Source: a virus. From it: DNA of 36,806 nucleotides. A program made the translations under genes and the position numbers. The DNA lies in the IMG/VR virus record IMGVR_UViG_3300005663_000126, positions 1 through 36,806 of that record; one strand, written 5' to 3'. Below are positions 20,847-29,128 of the stretch, piece by piece (within the stretch, counting starts at the first letter, position 1; each line of letters opens with the position of its first letter). The notes beneath the pieces were generated by a model, which saw nothing but the letters and a program-made list of their open reading frames with translations, was not told where the DNA came from and did no database searches.

Positions 20847-21513
20847 AGAAAAAATTATGATTGATATTCACACAGCCAACGAGACTGTGAAGGGACTGAA
20901 TGAGACTATTAAAGTTAAGAGTGAGCAAGTGAAAGCATTGGAGACAAGGGAACAGAACATACAAGACAGTATCCACAGGGCTGATGTAAAGAAAGTCCAA
21001 GATAACCGAAACGAAGAGACCAAAATTAGCGTTAAATTGATAGAAGGTAGACAGAAATTAGAGGGTGAACGAGCAGTCTTTGAGTCAGGCAAGCGTGCGG
21101 ATGATATAAAGAAAGGTGAACTCGCTCGCAGGTTTCACGATTTAGAAACCAGAGAAAAAGAGATAGTCGATATAGACAAGGCTCATAAAAAACTCAATGA
21201 GGAGCGTCAGAGGTTTGACCATTACAAGTTTAATATTGAGCGGGAACTTGAACAGGCAAATATTACTATTACGGAAGCAGGGGTGCAGGAGGATAAACTG
21301 GAAGCTATCCGTTCAGAGATTGAAGGAATGAGGATAACTTTAAAAGAAGAGTCGTTGAAAATAGATACTGAAAGGGGAGAATTAACCGAGCAAAGGAAAG
21401 ATGTCCAATCTGAAATCGAACATTTAGAGGGACTTAAAAAATGGCACGAACATAAAAAGGAGGAAAAAAATGGCGACCTTAGAAAAGTTATTGAACTTGC
21501 AGGCAAAAGTTAA
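20839..21513 (+). CDS. Long coiled-coil protein (224 aa)
   Basis: ATG 20839 overlaps the preceding stop by eight bases and follows AAGGGGG. Nearly the whole 224 residues are heptad-like Lys/Glu/Leu/Arg helix with repeated KALETRE / DLETREKE segments, so an extended coiled coil is expected. No enzymatic motif or signal peptide. It lies between the head genes and the adaptor; a structural or whisker-like role is possible but unproven. It overlaps the next coiled-coil gene by 44 bases. Confidence 0.6.
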   Translation: MPEEKIMIDIHTANETVKGLNETIKVKSEQVKALETREQNIQDSIHRADVKKVQDNRNEETKISVKLIEGRQKLEGERAVFESGKRADDIKKGELARRFHDLETREKEIVDIDKAHKKLNEERQRFDHYKFNIERELEQANITITEAGVQEDKLEAIRSEIEGMRITLKEESLKIDTERGELTEQRKDVQSEIEHLEGLKKWHEHKKEEKNGDLRKVIELAGKS

Positions 21514-21934
21514 GGATTTAGAAAGTTGTAGAAGTAACCTTGAGAAAGAGAACGAGAATATCACTAAAGATACATTGAAAAAGAAAAGCGATGCCAATAG
21601 AGAGATAACCAAACAGAAGGAAGATTTTGATATTTACAAAAGAGGGGTCGAACAAAACCATAAGAAAATAGAAACTTCTCTTACTAATAGAGAAAAGGAA
21701 CGCTTACTAAAGGAAAAAGAGGGAAGGGATTTAGATGCAGACATCCAAGACTTCAACAAGAAAAAGAGAAGTTTTGCTCAAGAGAAGAAAGATATTGAAA
21801 AACTAAAGTCCGAATATATAGATAGAGAGTACAAGGCAAATCTTCTAATCGCTCAATATAATAAGATGACAGGAGAATTGCCACAGGAGAAGCCAAAGGT
21901 TGAAAAAATATCTAAAAAGAAGAAAAAGAGGTAA
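21470..21934 (+). CDS. Second coiled-coil protein (154 aa)
   Basis: ATG 21470 follows AAAAGGAGG. It is a coiled-coil-rich protein (EKLLNLQAKVKDLESC, then K/E/R-rich helices) ending in a very basic tail (KKKKKR). Like the previous protein it carries repeated short motifs (TNREKERLLKEKEGRDLDAD). The two may have arisen by duplication and may pair with each other. It directly precedes the adaptor gene with a two-base gap. Function unknown. Confidence 0.6.
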   Translation: MATLEKLLNLQAKVKDLESCRSNLEKENENITKDTLKKKSDANREITKQKEDFDIYKRGVEQNHKKIETSLTNREKERLLKEKEGRDLDADIQDFNKKKRSFAQEKKDIEKLKSEYIDREYKANLLIAQYNKMTGELPQEKPKVEKISKKKKKR

Positions 21935-21936
21935 CT

Positions 21937-23088
21937 ATGCCACGCATGACTTTTAAGGACATCTATACTGATGTTCAGGATATTTCTGTCGTTAAGGTGA
22001 GCAGTAAGCTCGCTTTAATCAAACGAGGTATACAGGCAGGACTGGATATTTTAACTTCAAAAGACTTGCCCTATTTGATGACAGATGGGCTTTTTCCTAC
22101 AGTAGCTATTCATAATACAGGGAACGTGGATGTAACCAATGGTTCTGCTACTGTATCAGGAGGCGCGACCTCGCCTGTTTTTACATTAAGTATGGTTGGT
22201 AGGAAATTCCGTGCGGCAGATGAGAATACTTGGTATAGGATTAAAGCCTTTGTCTCATCGACAGAAATTACCCTAGAGACTGAATATTTAGGTGATACTG
22301 ATACTGACGCAAGTTACGAGATAATTAAAGACGAATATAGATTGGCTAGTGATATGGCGACCCATAAGGTAATGCGTCAAGTCCAGGATAAAGTTGCTAT
22401 GGGAAGTATTGAGTCTACTGCATTTGATATTTTAGAACCTTCAGCCATATCTCAAGGTTCTCCACGATTCGATATTATAGTCGGTTCCAAACTCGATTTA
22501 TATATTACCGGCACAGTTTCGGGGACAAGTGGTGCTGTTATAATCACGGGTTCATCAACTTTGTGGACAGGTGTGGAGGGATTAGGAAAAGGAACTCGGA
22601 TAACTGTAGGTAGTAATGTCTATACGGTGAAGTCAGTAGACTTGGATACACAGATAACTATATATGAAACATTAGCCAGCACTATCTCAGCAGGCACAAG
22701 TTATGAAATGTTAATGGATAATATGAGACTAAAGGTATTCCCGATACCTGATGAAGCTGAAATAATAAAATACCGTTATCAGAGGTTGGCTTATCCATTA
22801 AGGGCTGACACAGATATAGCGGACTTACCGGATGAATGGCACCACATACTTATAACTGCTGGTTTAATAACAGCCTATCAGACCAAAGATAAGGAAGAGG
22901 CCAATAGGCAATTTCAGAGATTTTTTACTTTAACAAATGCTTTCTGGCGCAGGGTAGGTGCTATATCATCATCAAGGACATATCCTCGGGCAGACCAAGA
23001 CGCATTGGCTTTACAGGCACTTTTTGGCAGAGGGGTTCGTATAGGCGCAGATTATGGAGTGCCTATTCCTTTAAATAGTTTAATATGA
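21937..23088 (+). CDS. Head-tail adaptor protein with two inserted beta domains
   Basis: A 383-residue protein in the place of a podovirus adaptor (T7 gp11 / P22 gp4 role). The N-terminus (TFKDIYTDVQDISVV, KRGIQAGLDILTSKDLPYL) and the C-terminus (KYRYQRLAYPLRADTDIADL, DEWHHILITAGLITAYQTKD) are the recognised adaptor helices. Between them lie two similar beta modules, about residues 62-130 and 190-259, each with a NGS/GSS start, T-x-x-G-R/T-x-F/I, a Y-x-I/V-K strand and a T/S-Y-E ending. Adaptors commonly carry such inserted modules. No signal peptide. Start follows the TAACT of the previous gene closely. Confidence 0.75.
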   Translation: MPRMTFKDIYTDVQDISVVKVSSKLALIKRGIQAGLDILTSKDLPYLMTDGLFPTVAIHNTGNVDVTNGSATVSGGATSPVFTLSMVGRKFRAADENTWYRIKAFVSSTEITLETEYLGDTDTDASYEIIKDEYRLASDMATHKVMRQVQDKVAMGSIESTAFDILEPSAISQGSPRFDIIVGSKLDLYITGTVSGTSGAVIITGSSTLWTGVEGLGKGTRITVGSNVYTVKSVDLDTQITIYETLASTISAGTSYEMLMDNMRLKVFPIPDEAEIIKYRYQRLAYPLRADTDIADLPDEWHHILITAGLITAYQTKDKEEANRQFQRFFTLTNAFWRRVGAISSSRTYPRADQDALALQALFGRGVRIGADYGVPIPLNSLI

Positions 23089-24671
23089 AAAAAATTCTTT
23101 CAATAATATTAGGTATTACCTTATTAGCTTCTTTTTCATTTGCGGCTGTAGATTGGCAACGCTTTGAATTTTTTGAAAATTCAGGGGGACTCAATGATCA
23201 ATTCTCTCCCATCTTAATTGAGGATAATGAAGCCAGTAATCTCCAGAATGTAGTCTTTACCAAAGCAAAACACTGGAAAACAAGAGATGGGTTTAAGGCA
23301 CTTAATACTGATATTATAGGTTCAGATATAACCTGCACAGGTGGTATATATTACAGGACTATAAAAGGAGTAAAGCATTTGGTAGCTATATTTAGCGATG
23401 GCACAATCCGAAAGATGGATTATAACGCTAACGGGCCAGATGGTACTTGGGATGATATTACTGGTTCAATAATATTTTTGGTTACACAAAATGATTTGGC
23501 AAGTTTTGCAATCGGGGAAGATACCTTAATCATAGAGGATGGAGTAACCGGTACTGCACCTTATAAGTGGACAGGTTCTGGGAATGCAACTGATTTAGGC
23601 GGCTCGCCTCCAAATGCCTCAATAGTAACATATCATAAACGCCACGCCTTTTTTGCGGGAGACAGAGACAATCCCTCCATATTATATTTCACGGATTTAG
23701 GGGATATTGAAAACTCGACAACTGGTTTAAGCGGTAATGTCGAGATTGAAACAAACGATGGCACTATTATAACAGCATTAGCCCCTGGGTTTGACGCTTT
23801 ATATATCTGGAAAGGCGGTTCAGCAGGCAGGGGTTCTATATGGCGGCTTTCAGGAGACGATAAGGATACCTTCAAACTTCAAAGAATGGTATCAGACGTA
23901 GGGACATTGTCTCCGAGGTCAGTCGCTTTAATCGGAAATTCCTTTTTTTTTATAGATAGTCAGGGTGATACTTATATTTACGATGGGGCGATTGGGTTAC
24001 GTCTTATCTCGACCAAGATAGAAGGGACAAGGGATAACCTTAATTTTGACAGGTTTCCATATATATCAACAGTTGCCTTTGATAAGGATTATTATATCTC
24101 TGTTTCAGATACTTCAGCAGCCTTCAATAATATGATTTTGGTTTTTGATACCTTTCCTTTAGCGTGGACGAAATTTAGCGGGTTTCACGCCAATGCCTTA
24201 TGGGTGGCAGATAATGGCTCTGGCCAAGATATGCTCGTGTGGGGAGGTTATAAAGGGGTTGTATTCAAGTATCCTTCGGGAACGAATGATGACGATGTGG
24301 CAATAGATATGTTCTACCATACAAAGAAATATAGTTTTCCCGAACTACGGAACCCAGAGTCAAAGGCTAATAAGGCGTGGAGGGCATTAAGGGTATTCTG
24401 TAAGCAGAAGGGCAATAATGATTTAATCATAGAACCGAGGGTGGATTTTGGTTCATCAGGTACTTCTTCAGATATGAATTTAAAAGGCACTAAATCGCTC
24501 TTTGGGACTGCTAAATACGGGACTGCTATATATGGCGGGAAGAATATTATAATAGAAAGGTTTGAACCAGATTTGGAAGGGGATTATTTCCAGATACTCT
24601 ATTCAAATAATACCAAAGACGAACCGATTGAAAATTTTGGTTGGCAGATTTCGATAGAGACAGTGGATTGA
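23085..24671 (+). CDS. Tail nozzle/hub beta-propeller-like protein with Sec signal peptide
   Basis: A 528-residue protein coupled to the adaptor by ATGA. Residues 1-20 form a Sec signal peptide (MKK, hydrophobic core, cleavage after FSFA). The mature region has propeller-like repeats of strand-turn-strand units: WKTRDGFKAL, HLVAIFSDGTIRKMDY, RHAFFAGDRDNPSILYF, ALYIWKGGSAGRG, SVALIGNSFFFIDSQGD, MLVWGGYKGVVFKYPSG. This is the layout of the long nozzle (tail tubular B-type / gp10-like) proteins of podoviruses. Nozzle proteins act on the virion outside the capsid, attached to the adaptor. The signal peptide is unusual for one made in the cytoplasm. Confidence 0.7.
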   Translation: MKKILSIILGITLLASFSFAAVDWQRFEFFENSGGLNDQFSPILIEDNEASNLQNVVFTKAKHWKTRDGFKALNTDIIGSDITCTGGIYYRTIKGVKHLVAIFSDGTIRKMDYNANGPDGTWDDITGSIIFLVTQNDLASFAIGEDTLIIEDGVTGTAPYKWTGSGNATDLGGSPPNASIVTYHKRHAFFAGDRDNPSILYFTDLGDIENSTTGLSGNVEIETNDGTIITALAPGFDALYIWKGGSAGRGSIWRLSGDDKDTFKLQRMVSDVGTLSPRSVALIGNSFFFIDSQGDTYIYDGAIGLRLISTKIEGTRDNLNFDRFPYISTVAFDKDYYISVSDTSAAFNNMILVFDTFPLAWTKFSGFHANALWVADNGSGQDMLVWGGYKGVVFKYPSGTNDDDVAIDMFYHTKKYSFPELRNPESKANKAWRALRVFCKQKGNNDLIIEPRVDFGSSGTSSDMNLKGTKSLFGTAKYGTAIYGGKNIIIERFEPDLEGDYFQILYSNNTKDEPIENFGWQISIETVD

Positions 24672-24961
24672 AAAGATTATTATTTATTCCATTAGTTTTG
24701 ATAACGGTATATGCCTTTGCGAAGAATATATCAGCTCCCCCGCCTCTTAAAGAAGAACCAGTTGCCGAGCAACATTATTTTCGAGAACTTTATGACAACT
24801 GGAACAACTTGGAGGAAACAACCACGAACCCGAATGGGAATAGGATAGGGAAATCAGGAGATATGGTGTTATACAAAAATAATCTATTGGAATTTTTCAT
24901 TACGGTAAATATAGACAGTGCTTTTCATTGGTGGGCTGTAAAATTAGAGGATTTATTATAG
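24668..24961 (+). CDS. Small exported tail-region protein, TTG start (97 aa)
   Basis: The likely start is TTG 24668, overlapping the nozzle TGA (TTGA); a frame open further upstream lacks a ribosome site. From 24668 the product begins KRLLFIPLVLITVYAFA, a signal peptide of normal shape, then a proline-rich KNISAPPPLKEEP. The mature part has aromatic and Asn-rich segments. No domain recognised. Its place between nozzle and spike suggests a tail accessory protein. Confidence 0.5.
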   Translation: MKRLLFIPLVLITVYAFAKNISAPPPLKEEPVAEQHYFRELYDNWNNLEETTTNPNGNRIGKSGDMVLYKNNLLEFFITVNIDSAFHWWAVKLEDLL

Positions 24962-24970
24962 GAGGAGATT

Positions 24971-26749
24971 ATGAAAAAAATTATTATAGCATTGTTTATT
25001 TTACTTTTTGCTTCTAATGTTTTATCTGCTCCAACCGATTTAATGACGGTTTCGCCTTCTGCGACTGATGATACAGTCATTGAGGCAACAGATGAAAATT
25101 CCCGTAATTCAACCATATCAACCCCGTATAATGTGCATTCACATAACGGTCTAATAGGTGCAGCTACATTATTCGTAGCTTCAAGTGGGGGAGAATTTAC
25201 GACAATCACCGCAGCGATGAATGCCGCTTCAAGTGGGGATATTATCCTTGTGGCTGAAGGGACTTACACAGAGAGTGTTACATTTGCTGCTGATGACATT
25301 ACTCTTGTCTCCATCGGTTCAATGGAGAACACTATTATTACTCAAACCGATGCAGATGTGGTAGATTTTTCTACAAGAGAAGGATGTGTATTAGATGGTT
25401 TTACGATTTCCTTAACAGCAGCGGATAACGCTACGGATGATGTCATATCAGGCGCAAGTGATACAACCGATGACACTTTTAACATTATACAAGATTGTAA
25501 AATTATAGCGACAACTGCGGATGTTATTTCGGGTTGGAATCCAGTTGGAACAAGTGACGGGAATTATAGATTTATACATTGTGAATTTGAAATTGACCAG
25601 AATAATATTGCTACTGCTGCGGTAGATGCTATGGTTTTTGTCGGCGGGAATGTTGATTTAATCGATTGTATTATTGATTTTCAATCTACCCAGACTGGAA
25701 CTGGAAATCTAATCGTACTCAGTCTTGGTGGAGGTTCATTCACTGCAAATATTGAAGATTGCAGGATAACATTAGATTCGGCTACTACTACCTTATCACA
25801 AAACATAGGTCTTGTCGGCTCATCAAGCGGATTTACAGTCAATATCCGTGATACCTTTATTCATGCCTATACTACTGCCTCTGGTGATGCTATTGCACTT
25901 AGGGCGGAAGGGGCAGGTACATTTAATCTTTATAATGTCATTCTGGATGCAAATAACAGTGATGCTGATGAAGAAGCTATTGACGTTACAGCAGGGGATA
26001 CTGTAAATGCTCATAATGTCAGCATTGTAGAGGGGACTATAACTAATAATGGAACACTCACCGAATGGGGTATAAGAGATGAAAACCAGAGGCCCCGTAA
26101 TGTTGCTGGTATGTATATTGGAACGGTACAAGATAATAATCTTTTTGATGATACCACTACTGGCGGCGGAACTACTACAATGTATATAGGCAATGGTGCA
26201 ATAAATGTAACCTGTTTTACTCAATATCATTCATATCAACTTGGAGATAAGGATTTAGAAACGGGTGAAGCAGTCAGGTTAGATAATGATGGACTTTTAT
26301 ATAGGACTACCTCTGAAAATGACCCGACATTTAGAGGTCTATTTTATAAAAAGACTGCGTGGAGGACTGCCTTTGGGGATGAGTTAATTCAAAAAGGGTA
26401 TGAAAAAATAGACGCCGAAGGTAAGAAACGACAGAAAGACAAGAAAAAAGATTATAAATACAAAACTAAAAAGAAGGCTACCAAAAATGATTATGCTTAT
26501 TATGTAGCAGTGATAGGCGATAGTTATGTCAAGGAAACAGGAGAAAGTGTATTTTTGGATGGTGCGTGGGTGTGCGATGAGGGTGGGTCGATAAATAATG
26601 GGGATTTTCTTACAACTGCCAATAGGGCTGGATATTTGAAAAAACAAACAGATGGTTTACACCATACATATACAGCAGGAAAGATGCGACAGGACATAAT
26701 ATTTGACATAGATGGAATAAATAAAACTGCTTATATGGATATTTATTAA
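24971..26749 (+). CDS. Beta-helix tail-spike-like protein with Sec signal peptide
   Basis: A 592-residue protein after GGAGGAG. Residues 1-20 form a Sec signal peptide (KK-rich start, cleavage after NVLSA). The mature N-terminus has a short NVHSH/HNGL-type attachment-like segment. Residues about 75-360 are Ile/Thr/Asn/Asp-rich with repeated strand-turn units (GGEFTTITAAM, LDGFTISLT, FVGGNVDLIDC, NIEDCRITLDS, FNLYNVILDA), typical of right-handed beta-helix spikes or pectate-lyase-like depolymerases. No catalytic residues can be named. The C-terminal ~200 residues (YVAVIGDSYVKETGESVFLD, then WVCDEGGSINNGDFL) resemble a trimer-maturation domain of the peptidase G2/chaperone type, tentatively. 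Role: receptor binding or polysaccharide cleavage. Confidence 0.65.
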   Translation: MKKIIIALFILLFASNVLSAPTDLMTVSPSATDDTVIEATDENSRNSTISTPYNVHSHNGLIGAATLFVASSGGEFTTITAAMNAASSGDIILVAEGTYTESVTFAADDITLVSIGSMENTIITQTDADVVDFSTREGCVLDGFTISLTAADNATDDVISGASDTTDDTFNIIQDCKIIATTADVISGWNPVGTSDGNYRFIHCEFEIDQNNIATAAVDAMVFVGGNVDLIDCIIDFQSTQTGTGNLIVLSLGGGSFTANIEDCRITLDSATTTLSQNIGLVGSSSGFTVNIRDTFIHAYTTASGDAIALRAEGAGTFNLYNVILDANNSDADEEAIDVTAGDTVNAHNVSIVEGTITNNGTLTEWGIRDENQRPRNVAGMYIGTVQDNNLFDDTTTGGGTTTMYIGNGAINVTCFTQYHSYQLGDKDLETGEAVRLDNDGLLYRTTSENDPTFRGLFYKKTAWRTAFGDELIQKGYEKIDAEGKKRQKDKKKDYKYKTKKKATKNDYAYYVAVIGDSYVKETGESVFLDGAWVCDEGGSINNGDFLTTANRAGYLKKQTDGLHHTYTAGKMRQDIIFDIDGINKTAYMDIY

Positions 26750-27168
26750 TGAATATGTTAGAACTTTGTAATCATATCTACGAGAATTATCCGAATATGA
26801 AAAAGATGTTTCCTCGCTGGAGGCTTTTAAGTCTTTTGGACAAGAACGAGGATAAAGTTTTCTATTTTAAAGAAAATGGTAAGTTTATCTGTGCTGCATT
26901 ATATGTAAAACTTACTGATAAGACCTTTGCGAAATTAGATTTAGGTTTTGTGAATATGCGTAATTCCGAAGAAGTACAGGAACTTTTAAAGGAGAATGGA
27001 AAAAATATCCACGTGATATATGTTTTAGCCAATGGAATGAAATCAATAAGGAAAGGTATTCGTAAAGTCATAGAAAAGGAAAATCCAAAAACATTTAGTT
27101 GGTATGAACCAGATATGAGTAGATTACATATTTATAAAATAAAGGGGGAGTTATGCCACAAGTTATAG
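26749..27168 (+). CDS. GNAT-like/internal-virion-A-like protein (139 aa)
   Basis: A mixed alpha/beta protein with strands KVFYFKENGKFICAALYVK, FAKLDLGFVN and IHVIYVLANGMK, then NPKTFSWYEPDMSRLHIYK. The last motif (a strand after N-P, then W-Y, then R-x-x-x-Y) recalls T7 gp13-like proteins and small GNAT-fold phage proteins that sit before ejection proteins. I cannot show an acetyl-CoA motif, so an enzyme call is not made. It lies between spike and ejection genes and overlaps the next gene by 16 bases. Confidence 0.5.
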   Translation: MNMLELCNHIYENYPNMKKMFPRWRLLSLLDKNEDKVFYFKENGKFICAALYVKLTDKTFAKLDLGFVNMRNSEEVQELLKENGKNIHVIYVLANGMKSIRKGIRKVIEKENPKTFSWYEPDMSRLHIYKIKGELCHKL

Positions 27169-28229
27169 TACCACTTATAACAATAGGCGGAGGGTTTTTA
27201 CTCCAACGCAAAGCTCGTAAACAACAGGAACAGGCTCAATCAAGAGCCGAGGAATTTGCAAGAGACCAAGCAGAAGAAGCCAAAGTAGAGCAAGTACGTT
27301 TAGAGGAAAAATTCGGTTTAACCCCAGGGGAACTCGAACGGGAAGAGAGAACATTTGCACTGGAACAAACTCGAATAACTGAGGCACAACGTCGTGCAGG
27401 TCTTACAGGTGAGGAACTCTTGCGTGAGGCTGGCCCAGAGACTCGTAGGCTTTTAGATAGCGTAGCTGAACGTTTCGGTATGACAGGGGAAGAACTTTTT
27501 AAGGCAGAGGGAGAGATACCTACTGCTTTAGCTGAACAGGTCTTAGCTGGGGTTCAGGAACCATCAAAGTTTTTTGAAGATACACTAAAAGAACAATTAG
27601 AACTAGCTCGTACTCAGATAAACGCAGAGGCACAAAGACGAGGCGTATTCGGTGGCAGACCTGAAGGCGGAATACGCTTTGAGATGTTAGGCAGAGCAGG
27701 GGTGGAGTTAGCCATAAAATCCGCAAGGGAAAAAGAGGCTGCCAGACAACAAGGTTTAAGCAACGCTTTTCAATTAGCACAGCAATTTGAGGAACTATCC
27801 TCTATTGCTAGAGGTGAGGCAGGAACAGTAGGGGAGCGTTCATTAAGCGAACAGGAACGTGCAAGAACAGAATTAGATACTCTTTTAGCTAATGTACAAG
27901 GATTATCAGAACGTGCAAGAGGTAGGGCTGCGGAGGTAGGAATACAAGCCAGGCAAGTTACTGAACCAGGCAGAGCATTTGAAAGAGAGACAATATCTGA
28001 TATAGAAGGTATTAGAATAGGCGAGGCTCAGGCAAGAGAAAGAGCAGGATTGGAACTTATAGGACAAGGGGTAGGTGATATTTTTGGGGGTGCGGGATTA
28101 CCAACTCCCGCTAAAGCAACTACCCCTCCTACACCAACAAATTTTGAATTTTTACAAAGAGAGCAGAGAAAAAAAAGATTAGGTGGTTTAACAGAACTTA
28201 CAGGAGCAGCAAATTTAAGAATATCCTAG
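27153..28229 (+). CDS. Putative ejection/internal virion protein 1 (358 aa)
   Basis: Starts after GGGGGAG. A short hydrophobic N-terminus (VIVPLITIGGGFLL) precedes a very long Glu/Arg/Ala-rich helix with repeated LTGEELL and LTPGELE elements. Podovirus ejection proteins of the first position usually look like this: one hydrophobic stretch then long alpha-helices. No signal peptide cleavage site follows. It would be packed inside the capsid and injected with DNA. The three consecutive genes 27153-30526 fill the usual three ejection slots. Confidence 0.6.
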   Translation: MPQVIVPLITIGGGFLLQRKARKQQEQAQSRAEEFARDQAEEAKVEQVRLEEKFGLTPGELEREERTFALEQTRITEAQRRAGLTGEELLREAGPETRRLLDSVAERFGMTGEELFKAEGEIPTALAEQVLAGVQEPSKFFEDTLKEQLELARTQINAEAQRRGVFGGRPEGGIRFEMLGRAGVELAIKSAREKEAARQQGLSNAFQLAQQFEELSSIARGEAGTVGERSLSEQERARTELDTLLANVQGLSERARGRAAEVGIQARQVTEPGRAFERETISDIEGIRIGEAQARERAGLELIGQGVGDIFGGAGLPTPAKATTPPTPTNFEFLQREQRKKRLGGLTELTGAANLRIS

Positions 28230-28238
28230 GAGGTTATT

Positions 28239-29126
28239 ATGGCACTTTTAGAGGGAGTCCGTCAAGGACGTGAAGGAGGCGGTGGAACGCCTTTAACCGC
28301 ACTAATAGGCGGTATAGTGACTGCCCGTAGACGCAGGGTAGAAGAGAACAAAGCCCGTCAAATAGAAGAAGAAGCATTAGAACGAGAACTTAAAATACTC
28401 AATGAAAAAGCCACACAGGATAGGATAACTGGATTACAGAAAGCTAAACAAGAAGGCCTAATAAAAAAGGGAGAACAAGAGCGGAAGTTTGGCTTCGAAA
28501 GAAGGCTAGGACGAGAAGAATCTAGACTTGAGTCAGAAGAAGAAAGACGTCAAGAAAAGGCTGGATTAAAAAAGTCTATAATATTAGAGAGGATTAAGGG
28601 TGGGGAGGCAAGGCGGACTTTAGAAAGAGAGATTAGTTTGGGATTAAAAGGCCCAGGCAAAAAAACTGCTGCACAAGAAAAAAGAGAGGTTGAAATAGGT
28701 GAATTAGAAGGTCAAGCAAAAAATTTAATAACCTTATTTAGATCTGCAAGAAAAGAAGCGGGAACAATACCCAAAATAGGAACACGAGGTATATTGGGTA
28801 GAGCTGCTGGACAGGTGGCTATAGGAAAAGGTAAATTAGGATTTTCCCCTGCCGTCAATGTATTTCAAGATAAAACAAAAGCGTTTGCTACTATCGTGGC
28901 AAAAGCAGCAGGAGAAGTAAGACCTACTGATAAGGATATTGAGAGATTTATGGGAACTCTTCCAACATTATCAAAAAATGATGCCGAAAATAAAATTATA
29001 ATAGAACAACTTGTAGGAGATTTAAGAGCTAAAGGTGCAAAGGCAGTTTGGGCACAAAGAGGGAAAAATCAAGAAGTTAAAGAGGGACAAACTTCAAGTG
29101 GGATTAAATTTACAATAGAGGATTAA
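28239..29126 (+). CDS. Putative ejection/internal virion protein 2 (295 aa)
   Basis: Starts after TAGGAGG. The N-terminus is glycine-rich and then basic helical (TALIGGIVTARRRRVEENKA), with Lys/Arg/Glu-rich helices to about 150. A second part (about 150-260) is globular with GTRGILGRAAGQVAIGKG and FQDKTKAFATIVAKAAGEV. No enzymatic motif. It sits between two other ejection-type proteins and resembles middle-position internal proteins by composition. No signal peptide. Confidence 0.55.
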   Translation: MALLEGVRQGREGGGGTPLTALIGGIVTARRRRVEENKARQIEEEALERELKILNEKATQDRITGLQKAKQEGLIKKGEQERKFGFERRLGREESRLESEEERRQEKAGLKKSIILERIKGGEARRTLEREISLGLKGPGKKTAAQEKREVEIGELEGQAKNLITLFRSARKEAGTIPKIGTRGILGRAAGQVAIGKGKLGFSPAVNVFQDKTKAFATIVAKAAGEVRPTDKDIERFMGTLPTLSKNDAENKIIIEQLVGDLRAKGAKAVWAQRGKNQEVKEGQTSSGIKFTIED

Positions 29127-29128
29127 TT

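Noticed and set aside
25823-26230. 135-residue minus-strand frame inside the spike gene
   Set aside because: Antisense of a repeat-rich beta-helix; no ribosome site and no recognisable motif.
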